A stretch of 10,052 nt of DNA from Hydrogenophaga sp. (GTDB lineage: Bacteria > Pseudomonadota > Gammaproteobacteria > Burkholderiales > Burkholderiaceae): assembly GCA_025458545.1 (NCBI GenBank), contig JALOSH010000046.1, positions 1 to 10,052 on the forward strand, in the 5' to 3' direction. The translations under genes were made by a program, and so were the position numbers. Every line of letters starts with the position of its first letter. Positions within the stretch are counted from its first letter, which is position 1. This document shows positions 1-4,532 of this stretch, in pieces. The notes under the pieces were generated by a model. It made no database searches. It had not been told where the DNA came from and was given only the letters and a program-made list of their open reading frames with translations.

Positions 1-588
1 AACAAAGACCTGCCGGTCAACACCTTGCCCGAGCTGGTGGCCCTGGCCCGCCAGCAGCCGGGGCGGCTCAACTACGGTTCGGCCGGTGTGGGCGGCGTCA
101 ACCACCTGGTGCTCGAATCGCTGAAGGCGCGCACCCGCACCTTCATCACCCACATCCCCTACCGCGGCATCGCCCCCGCCACGCTGGACACCATTTCGGG
201 TCAGCTGCAAATCCTCACCGGCACCATCCCGGCGCTGGCACCCCACATCCGCGAAGGCAAGCTCAAGGCTCTGGCCGTCACCAGCCCGGGCCGCAGCCCC
301 GCGCTGCCGCAAGTGCCCGGCATGGCGGAGGCCGGCATGCCCGACTTCAATGTGCTCAACTACTTTGCGCTGGTGGCGCCCAAGGGCACGCCCGATGCCG
401 TGGTGCAGCAGATCAACGCCGCGCTGGCCCAGGTGGTGCAGATGCCCGACGTGAAAGAACGCCTGGCCCGGGACGCGCTGGAACCCGCCACCGGCACTTC
501 GGCCCAGCTCGCCCAGTTTCTCCAGCGCGACTTTGACGACTGGAAGAAGGTCGTTCAGCAACAGAACCTGAAGATCGACGCCTTCTGA
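1..588 (+). CDS. Bug-family tripartite tricarboxylate transporter substrate-binding protein (3' part)
   Basis: The frame is open from base 1 to a TGA at 586-588, giving 195 residues; the N-terminus, including the signal peptide and first lobe, lies outside the window. Proteins of this family are about 320-330 residues, so roughly 130 are missing. The motifs LPELVALARQQPGRLNYGS, then HIPYRG, then PALPQVPGMAEAGMP followed by an ALVAPKGTPDAVVQQIN stretch, are characteristic of Bug (TctC/BctC-like) periplasmic binding proteins. These capture carboxylates or other small organic ligands, sometimes for a TctAB membrane pair, and are hugely expanded as orphans in Burkholderiales. No tctA or tctB is visible here, and the ligand cannot be read from the sequence. 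The GC-rich codon use matches the core genes to the right. A strong terminator follows 26 bp after the stop. The family call is firm; substrate unknown. Confidence 0.93.
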   Translation, partial: NKDLPVNTLPELVALARQQPGRLNYGSAGVGGVNHLVLESLKARTRTFITHIPYRGIAPATLDTISGQLQILTGTIPALAPHIREGKLKALAVTSPGRSPALPQVPGMAEAGMPDFNVLNYFALVAPKGTPDAVVQQINAALAQVVQMPDVKERLARDALEPATGTSAQLAQFLQRDFDDWKKVVQQQNLKIDAF

Positions 589-614
589 GGTGGCCGGTTA
601 AGGCTCGACAACGA

Positions 615-638
615 AAAAGGCCGCTGATGCGGCCTTTT
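615..638. terminator. Bidirectional Rho-independent terminator
   Basis: A perfect 10-bp stem, AAAAGGCCGC (615-624) with GCGGCCTTTT (629-638), closes on a TGAT loop. Read rightwards it ends the Bug gene with a four-T tail. Read leftwards the tail is five T's (complement of 614-618), which is the better terminator. The leftward direction matches a gene transcribed from the right; if the island at 656-4377 is removed, that gene would be ffs, about 25-30 nt away. Confidence 0.88.
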
Positions 639-655
639 GCTGGATGCGCTGGATT

Positions 656-677
656 GAATAAGGTGACGAGCATTGAC
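656..677. repeat. attL-like direct repeat (distal copy)
   Basis: This copy contains AAGGTGACGAGC (660-671), then A, then TTGAC. It matches 4356-4377 except at 659 (T versus G) and 672 (A versus C). It contains a copy of the terminal ffs bases with one change, but no further SRP RNA similarity continues beyond 677, as expected for an att core rather than a gene duplication. Confidence 0.8.
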
Positions 678-747
678 ATCGCCCGTCCACCGAAACAATC
701 CAATCAAATCGACGACTTACGATGTTCTTTGTCGCCGCAAGCGATAC

Positions 748-777
748 TGGAAAGTGGTGGGAAGTGCTGGGAAGTGC
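748..777. repeat. 10-bp tandem repeat, two perfect and one degenerate unit
   Basis: TGGGAAGTGC occurs twice in direct succession (758-767 and 768-777), preceded in phase by TGGAAAGTGG (748-757, 8 of 10 matching). The near-helical spacing and the position about 70 bp inside the attL-like repeat would suit binding sites for a recombinase, an excisionase or a ParB-like protein. That role is inference. Confidence 0.6.
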
Positions 778-913
778 CACCGCGAGTATCCATAGTAGCA
801 GCGGAGAGAGGGTCTAGGAATCGAGATGGTCTCAGAGCTTGTAATTGCGCTTGTATTGAGCGAGGCATGGCAAATTGCCTGTATCTTCCCATGATGGAGC
901 AATTTATGGAGTG

Positions 914-1687
914 TCATTCTTTTGCAAACCGCTGCGTTCTTTCCCAAACCTGATCGATGATCAGTGGGTTGACTTTCATCATGGCGTATGCGGTGCGAAT
1001 TTCTTTTTGATTCGGTTTTGTGCTGTCTAAACTACCCTCTCCTCGCGCAAAATCAAATGCCTTATCAATGTTTGCCCTGATTAGTGCTAGTGCGACGAGA
1101 TAGTCAAGTGCCAAACCTGCAGCATTTGCCGTACGCAAGCTACTTCGGGTTGGCATCAAATGCAAATCATGCATGCGTGACCGATGAACTTGCAGTGAAG
1201 ACAGCAGTTGCGCTAGAGTTTCCGCCACATGCGTTTCACCAGTGCGAATGCATTGCGTAAATATAGGGAAGATATCAGTGGGAATCTCAGGTGGTTGCTT
1301 TAATGGAGTTTTCAAATCCAACCACGAGTCCCACCCAGTAAAGGCATCGTGAACCTCGATGAAGTACGCCGCGCATTCGTCACAAAACCCAGCAAGCTCA
1401 CTTAGGGCGTGTGGTAACAATGCGCGGGCACTTATGAATTCACGTTGTAACTGATGGCGCTGACTGATCCGACTGATGCTGAGCGCTATGATAGAGGCAG
1501 CGAACGCAAGAATACCCACGTTCAGCGATTGCCATCTGTCCCATACTGCCTGTATGTAATCCCAATCGCCACGCCCTTGGATCACAGGTGCGACAAACAT
1601 GAACCCTACATAAGTCAGACCGACGATTTTGAGTAGGGTTAATACTGCACGATTCTCGAAGATGTCCGTCCATGCGTTTAATCGCAT
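914..1687 (-). CDS. Two-helix membrane protein of unknown function
   Basis: I do not recognise a named family. The 257-residue protein starts at the ATG at 1687, preceded by a GGGAAAC ribosome site. Residues about 14-36 and 54-74 are hydrophobic enough to span the membrane, separated by a short charged loop with several tryptophans (WDYIQAVWDRWQSLN). The remaining 180 residues look soluble and mostly helical. They begin with a basic, Gln-rich stretch (SRISQRHQLQREF) and ARALLPHALSELAGFC, a pattern I associate with uncharacterised proteins of mobile elements. No catalytic motif is evident. It lies 35 bp downstream of the methylase gene on the same strand, so it is probably co-transcribed with it and the ParB-like gene. 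A membrane component in such a set could be a sensor, an effector or an anchor. Low GC marks it as acquired. Confidence 0.75.
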   Translation of the reverse strand: MRLNAWTDIFENRAVLTLLKIVGLTYVGFMFVAPVIQGRGDWDYIQAVWDRWQSLNVGILAFAASIIALSISRISQRHQLQREFISARALLPHALSELAGFCDECAAYFIEVHDAFTGWDSWLDLKTPLKQPPEIPTDIFPIFTQCIRTGETHVAETLAQLLSSLQVHRSRMHDLHLMPTRSSLRTANAAGLALDYLVALALIRANIDKAFDFARGEGSLDSTKPNQKEIRTAYAMMKVNPLIIDQVWERTQRFAKE

Positions 1688-1722
1688 TTTGTTTCCCGGT
1701 CAATTCTAAAATCGGATAGCTG

Positions 1723-2625
1723 CTAGTTGCCGCAAGCCCCGTTAGCAAAAACTAACCAAGGCTGGTGATAGCGCGAGCTATGTCCACTCATGTCGGGCGG
1801 AGAGAGTTGCTCAGAGAAGTAGATCAACTCGGTTCCTCGCCTGGCATTTCCATAGGCGCTATACGGGAAGTTCATCTCGGCCTCTGTTTGCTCTCCGTAG
1901 CACTCGCGAATGAGCGGGTGATCATCGTACGACACCATCCAGGGAACCTGTAAATGCTCCCTGACCCAAGATGCCAGTGACCTATGATCCTCCTCGGTGT
2001 AGGAGTTGAGGTAGAGCCCAGGACCCTTCTCAACATACGGAGGATCGAGGTACACAAGTGACTTTGTTGGTAGCGTCGGCTGGACTGTGTTTAAGAATTT
2101 TTTCGCATCTAAGTTATATAGCTTGATACGGGATCGAAGTGCTCCTATGGCTCGAATGCGAGATACCAGTTCAAGGCGGTTGTATCGTGCATCTAGCTTC
2201 CACTTTCCGTCTTGATTCTTCCCGCCAATAACCCCGGCCTCAAGAATCCCTGAGCGATTTGTACGATTGAGGAAAAACGTTGCAAAGCCCAAGTCAAGCA
2301 GATCGGCGGTGTCTCGCGACTTGTAGGTAAGACGCTGCTGATGCCACGTCTCCATCGTGCATGGCGTACTCTCAATGAGATCGCACAGGTCATCGGTACG
2401 TTGAACAGCAGAGTGCCAAAAAGCATAAACCGCTCGGTCAAAATCGTTAAGGTGGATGCTGCTGACCACATAACTTAGCAGCAGTTCAATGGCTATCCCA
2501 GCCCCGCCACAGAATGGTTCAACATAGTGAGCATCATAAAGACCATTTTGGCGAATTAGGCGTTCGACATATGGCCGCAATCGGGCCTTGCCACCAGGGT
2601 AACGCAGCGGTGTTGAGAAGGACAT
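1723..2625 (-). CDS. D12-class DNA adenine-N6 methyltransferase (Dam family)
   Basis: This 300-residue protein has the full-length layout of D12 (Dam-like) methylases, which move a methyl group from S-adenosylmethionine to adenine N6 in a short DNA site. Visible motifs are RYPGGK at 8-13 (the family's N-terminal signature), the SAM-binding motif I EPFCGGAG at 36-43, FFLNRTNRSGI at 117-127, and the catalytic DPPY at 194-197. A TELIYF segment near 265-270 is in the usual C-terminal place. All key residues are present, so it should be active. The recognition site, whether GATC or another, cannot be read. The ATG at 2625 comes one base after the stop of the ParB-like gene, which implies translational coupling, and no strong separate ribosome site is seen. 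No cognate restriction endonuclease is recognisable, so it is either an orphan methylase or works with its ParB-like and membrane partners. Confidence 0.93.
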   Translation of the reverse strand: MSFSTPLRYPGGKARLRPYVERLIRQNGLYDAHYVEPFCGGAGIAIELLLSYVVSSIHLNDFDRAVYAFWHSAVQRTDDLCDLIESTPCTMETWHQQRLTYKSRDTADLLDLGFATFFLNRTNRSGILEAGVIGGKNQDGKWKLDARYNRLELVSRIRAIGALRSRIKLYNLDAKKFLNTVQPTLPTKSLVYLDPPYVEKGPGLYLNSYTEEDHRSLASWVREHLQVPWMVSYDDHPLIRECYGEQTEAEMNFPYSAYGNARRGTELIYFSEQLSPPDMSGHSSRYHQPWLVFANGACGN

Positions 2626-2626
2626 C

Positions 2627-4078
2627 TTACGAGGCCGGAGGAGTGGTGATCTTGGCGTGAATTCGCTTCCACAAGAGGTCCATGCCGCCGCCCAAGTTCT
2701 TCCAAGTCGTTCTCACATGATCCGTGCTCACTGAGCTGAGGGTGCTATGCGCGGCCTCGCACAACTCTTGGTAGGTGGTACTTGATGTCTTGAAGCTGGT
2801 TGCCAGTGCCATCCGATTTGCAGGATCAGTGGGATGCGAGTTTCCAAGTAGATGATTCGCAGCGGAGGTGATGTTCGCAGCCTTGTTGCTCTTTGGAAGA
2901 CCATAGGCCTCCAAGTAGAGTTCGGCCGTCATCTCCTGAAGTGAGCGGAGAAGTAGTGCACATGCGTATGGCGCTTGCGCAACGGGTACCTTCGTTTTGA
3001 GTTCATCCACGATGGCGCGGCATTTGGCGTTTGTGATGGTTGTCAAGTCGCGCTTATCAATCAGGTACTTCGTTTCGCGAGGCTTTCGCGGTGTAGGGGA
3101 TGCAGGAGGAGGCGCAGGGGGCGACGCTGGAGGAGAGGGGGCAGCAGGAGTTCCTGTTGCGCTAGCGGCAGTTCCGCGCGAGGAAGGCCACGGAGCAGCA
3201 GAACCGCCACCACTGCCTGGACTTGGGGCGGGAGAAGGTGTCGGCGCGGGCGCAGGCGGGGGTGTTATCGCCTGTTCGATTTCATCAAAGTAGGGGGGCA
3301 TCCTCGCGGCCTCTGCGAATTCCCCCCGTGAATCCACGCGACCGTTCGCGACATCGGACGCAAGGCGTGCCATTGCGGCTACGGCGCGAGGCTTAGGTCC
3401 TGTAATGGAAAAAGAGGACACCCCGAGAGAGATGCCAAATCGCGTTTGAAACTCTAGGGTGCCAGCGACCCTATCGAAGTTGGTGATAGGAAACTCGCTG
3501 CGATCCAACTGATTCACCACGCTGAGGTCTAAAGCGCTCTCGTCTCGGAGTTGCTTCAAACACTGCCAGACACCCGAGTTATCGAAACGAGCGATCTGCA
3601 GAGCAGACCAAGCGCTTCTACCGGCACCCGCATTCTCACCGGTATGTCTCAGTCGAATGAAGGGTGCTGCCGAATCTCTGTTTGCGTAAACGACAACATC
3701 GACATTGGTTGGCCAGCGTCCAGGGTATTCCTTTTGGAGCCGCTTGAATCGTTGGCGAAGACTGGTACTCAACCCGATGTCGTCGCGATCCAACAAGCCG
3801 GGCTGCGATAGAAGCCTCAGCGCTGTCAGACGCCGATTTCCATCGAGAACAATGTAGCGATCTGGATCATCTGTCGAAGCGACGGTGTAGAGCCTATCAC
3901 CCGGGTCGAGCGTTCCCATCTGGCAGATGTTCTGCGCAAGCGCGTATATCTTCTCGCCATCACGCTCAACCTCGATAAGACTTCGCATTGCAGTCGTTTG
4001 GTCGGCTTCTGGGTTTGTGCGCGGGTTGATCGGATCGAGATCAAGCATCCCGACTTCTAAAGTCTTCTTTGTAGTCAC
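2627..4078 (-). CDS. ParB-like N-terminal domain protein with Pro-rich linker and helical C-terminal domain
   Basis: The 483-residue protein starts at a GTG (4078) behind a GAGGGGGG ribosome site. Residues 1 to about 165 look like a divergent ParB/Srx-fold domain: NPR at 18-20, YIVLDGNRRLTALRLL at 75-90 in the place of the ParB GERR box, and RHTGENAGAGRSAW at 144-157. This fold binds or hydrolyses nucleotides and is found in partition proteins and in nucleases of mobile elements. Residues 170-270 are helical. Residues 273-333 form a Pro/Ala/Ser linker, the only very GC-rich part of the gene. Residues 338-483 are a separate helical domain; ALLLRSLQEMTAELYL and STDHVRTTWKNL recall C-terminal modules of defence proteins, some of HEPN type, but I see no clear RxxxxH motif. 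There is no parA neighbour, so chromosome partition is unlikely. It leads the gene set with the methylase. Domain call good; function unknown. Confidence 0.82.
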   Translation of the reverse strand: MTTKKTLEVGMLDLDPINPRTNPEADQTTAMRSLIEVERDGEKIYALAQNICQMGTLDPGDRLYTVASTDDPDRYIVLDGNRRLTALRLLSQPGLLDRDDIGLSTSLRQRFKRLQKEYPGRWPTNVDVVVYANRDSAAPFIRLRHTGENAGAGRSAWSALQIARFDNSGVWQCLKQLRDESALDLSVVNQLDRSEFPITNFDRVAGTLEFQTRFGISLGVSSFSITGPKPRAVAAMARLASDVANGRVDSRGEFAEAARMPPYFDEIEQAITPPPAPAPTPSPAPSPGSGGGSAAPWPSSRGTAASATGTPAAPSPPASPPAPPPASPTPRKPRETKYLIDKRDLTTITNAKCRAIVDELKTKVPVAQAPYACALLLRSLQEMTAELYLEAYGLPKSNKAANITSAANHLLGNSHPTDPANRMALATSFKTSSTTYQELCEAAHSTLSSVSTDHVRTTWKNLGGGMDLLWKRIHAKITTPPAS

Positions 4079-4102
4079 GCCTTGTCCCCCCTCTTGCAGT
4101 CG
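4079..4102 (-). promoter_or_regulatory. Ribosome binding site of the ParB-like gene (GTG start)
   Basis: The minus strand upstream of the GTG at 4078 reads GAGGGGGG about 8 nt before the start. This supports the GTG over any downstream ATG, and the conserved NPR box at residue 18 requires a start this early. Confidence 0.6.
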
Positions 4103-4246
4103 CTAATGGTTTCCATTTGTATCATGGATTTCACCTGGCGCGATGTTCACGCGGTCCTTGCTGAAGGCCGCACGGAGGTCATCAGGGATGACGATGCGGA
4201 CGTACCAACGTGAGCCCCTGAGGTTCAGTCCCTCAACTTGTGCCAT
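4103..4246 (-). pseudogene. Truncated tyrosine-integrase N-terminus
   Basis: An ATG at 4246, preceded by GGGAAACG, opens a 47-residue frame. The part LNLRGSRWYVRIVIPDDLRA followed by FSKDRVNIA matches the N-terminal segment typical of phage and island tyrosine integrases (a short beta region, then 'P.DLR..FGK..V...L.T'). The similarity stops after about residue 36 (near 4139); the frame then runs through an unrelated tail to a TAG at 4103-4105. The DNA-binding core and the catalytic R-H-R-Y domain are absent, so this cannot recombine DNA. A longer reading from a TTG at 4288 is possible but adds nothing family-like. Its position about 110 bp inside the attR-like repeat, reading away from ffs, is where an island integrase is expected. 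The family call rests on a short segment. Confidence 0.68.
4112..4128. promoter_or_regulatory. Inverted repeat upstream of the ParB-like operon, possible operator
   Basis: TCCAT (4112-4116) and ATGGA (4124-4128) flank a 7-nt AT-rich centre, 34 bp upstream of the operon start. No strong -35/-10 pair is apparent, though weak hexamers such as CATGAT or TACAAA on the minus strand overlap the repeat. It is a plausible site for autoregulation, but the arms are short and chance is possible. Confidence 0.3.
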
Positions 4247-4355
4247 GTCGTTTCCCAGATCAGTTAGTGGGGGAAGTGACACAGCCAAGTGATACAGCGT
4301 AGACGAAGTAAGCCCTTGATTCGGCTTAGTTTGTTGATCTGGTTGGGGATTGAGA

Positions 4356-4377
4356 GAAGAAGGTGACGAGCCTTGAC
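4356..4377. repeat. attR-like direct repeat overlapping the ffs 3' end
   Basis: It contains AAGGTGACGAGC (4360-4371), then C, then TTGAC, and matches 656-677 at 20 of 22 positions. Bases 4365-4377 are the last 13 nt of ffs, including the strand GACGAGCCTT that pairs with the RNA 5' end. The integrated copy therefore keeps the SRP RNA intact. Confidence 0.82.
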
Positions 4378-4458
4378 CCCGGCACTGACTCCACAGTTAG
4401 GGCTGCTTGGTTCCCCACCTGACCCGGTTGGCTGCTTCACCATGCGGGAAGGCCCGTC
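4365..4458 (-). ncRNA. ffs: Signal recognition particle RNA (4.5S, bacterial small type)
   Basis: The minus strand contains the near-invariant SRP apical hairpin: GGTCAGG, TGG, a GGAA tetraloop, CCA, AGCAGCC (between about 4402 and 4425). The proposed ends pair perfectly over 10 bp: 5' GACGGGCCTT (4458-4449) with 3' AAGGCTCGTC (4374-4365). Next inside, CCC and GCAT on the 5' side pair with GGG and GTGC on the 3' side. The length of about 94 nt fits the Alu-less 4.5S type. The RNA binds Ffh through the apical loop and targets nascent membrane proteins to FtsY. It is transcribed divergently from dnaX. Its 3' end is the island attachment site, and no convincing terminator lies directly downstream now. 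Confidence 0.94.
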
Positions 4459-4465
4459 GGGGTGG

Positions 4466-4471
4466 ATTGTA
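4466..4471 (-). promoter_or_regulatory. -10 element of the ffs promoter
   Basis: The minus strand reads TACAAT at 4471-4466, one mismatch from TATAAT, exactly 7 nt before the inferred ffs 5' end at 4458. No good -35 hexamer is seen 16-18 nt upstream. The spacing independently supports the RNA 5' end. Confidence 0.65.
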
Positions 4472-4519
4472 GGCGATGGCACCATGCTTGGGCGAGCCAG
4501 AGGCCGAGAGGGCGGCCCT

Positions 4520-4525
4520 TAGAAT
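4520..4525 (+). promoter_or_regulatory. Candidate -10 element for dnaX
   Basis: TAGAAT at 4520-4525 differs from TATAAT by one base. Its expected start point, 7-8 nt downstream, falls on or next to the dnaX ATG at 4533. There is no clear Shine-Dalgarno in GTGGCC before the ATG and no good -35 at 17 nt. Both facts would fit a leaderless transcript but do not prove it. Confidence 0.4.
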
Positions 4526-4532
4526 CGTGGCC

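Larger units (their letters stand above)
639..913. other. Non-coding left end of the island
   Basis: No convincing gene is seen between the terminator and the stop of the membrane-protein gene. The open frames here lack family motifs and good ribosome sites. The stretch holds the attL-like repeat (656-677), a 10-bp tandem repeat (748-777) and a short palindrome GGCAAATTGCC (869-879). The palindrome lies 35 nt beyond the stop of the leftward operon and has no T tract, so it is not a clear terminator. The rest shows nothing I can name. Confidence 0.6.
656..4377. mobile_element. Small genomic island integrated at the 3' end of ffs, integrase decayed
   Basis: A 22-bp direct repeat (656-677 and 4356-4377, 20/22 identical, spaced exactly 3,700 bp) bounds a block whose GC content and codon use are visibly lower than the core genes on both sides. 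The right copy overlaps the last 13 nt of the SRP RNA gene, and a truncated integrase N-terminus lies about 110 bp inside it. This is the usual arrangement of a tyrosine-recombinase island: RNA gene 3' end, att, int, cargo, att. Cargo is a ParB-like protein, an adenine methylase and a membrane protein, all on the minus strand. No intact recombinase, relaxase or replication gene is visible, so the element looks immobile unless helped in trans. Confidence 0.8.

Noticed and set aside
627..953. 108-codon plus-strand frame in the left end of the island
   Set aside because: It overlaps the terminator and att copy, has no family motif, and its composition is not protein-like.
951..963. Two overlapping GATC sites (TGATCGATGATCA) as a methylation-controlled switch
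   Set aside because: They lie inside the coding end of the membrane-protein gene, encode ordinary residues, and the methylase specificity is unknown.
2975..3331. Arg/Gly/Cys-rich plus-strand frames opposite the ParB-like linker
   Set aside because: They are the complement of the Pro/Ala/Ser codons of the linker and have no independent support.
2627..4078. Chromosomal or plasmid partition parB
   Set aside because: There is no parA neighbour and no parS-like repeat cluster, and the ParB box is divergent (DGNRR) with an unrelated C-terminal domain.
4309..4328. Hairpin TAAGCC-N8-GGCTTA downstream of ffs as a new terminator
   Set aside because: Only six pairs, a wide loop and no T tract in the ffs direction.
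4388..4440. Repeated GCAGCC segments in ffs as a separate repeat element
   Set aside because: Both copies fall inside the SRP RNA and are explained by its conserved apical hairpin and flanking stem.
4476..4532. Upstream in-frame start for dnaX adding 19 residues
   Set aside because: The added residues are not part of the family, and the region is the divergent ffs/dnaX promoter; the conserved start is [15 protein letters not shown].
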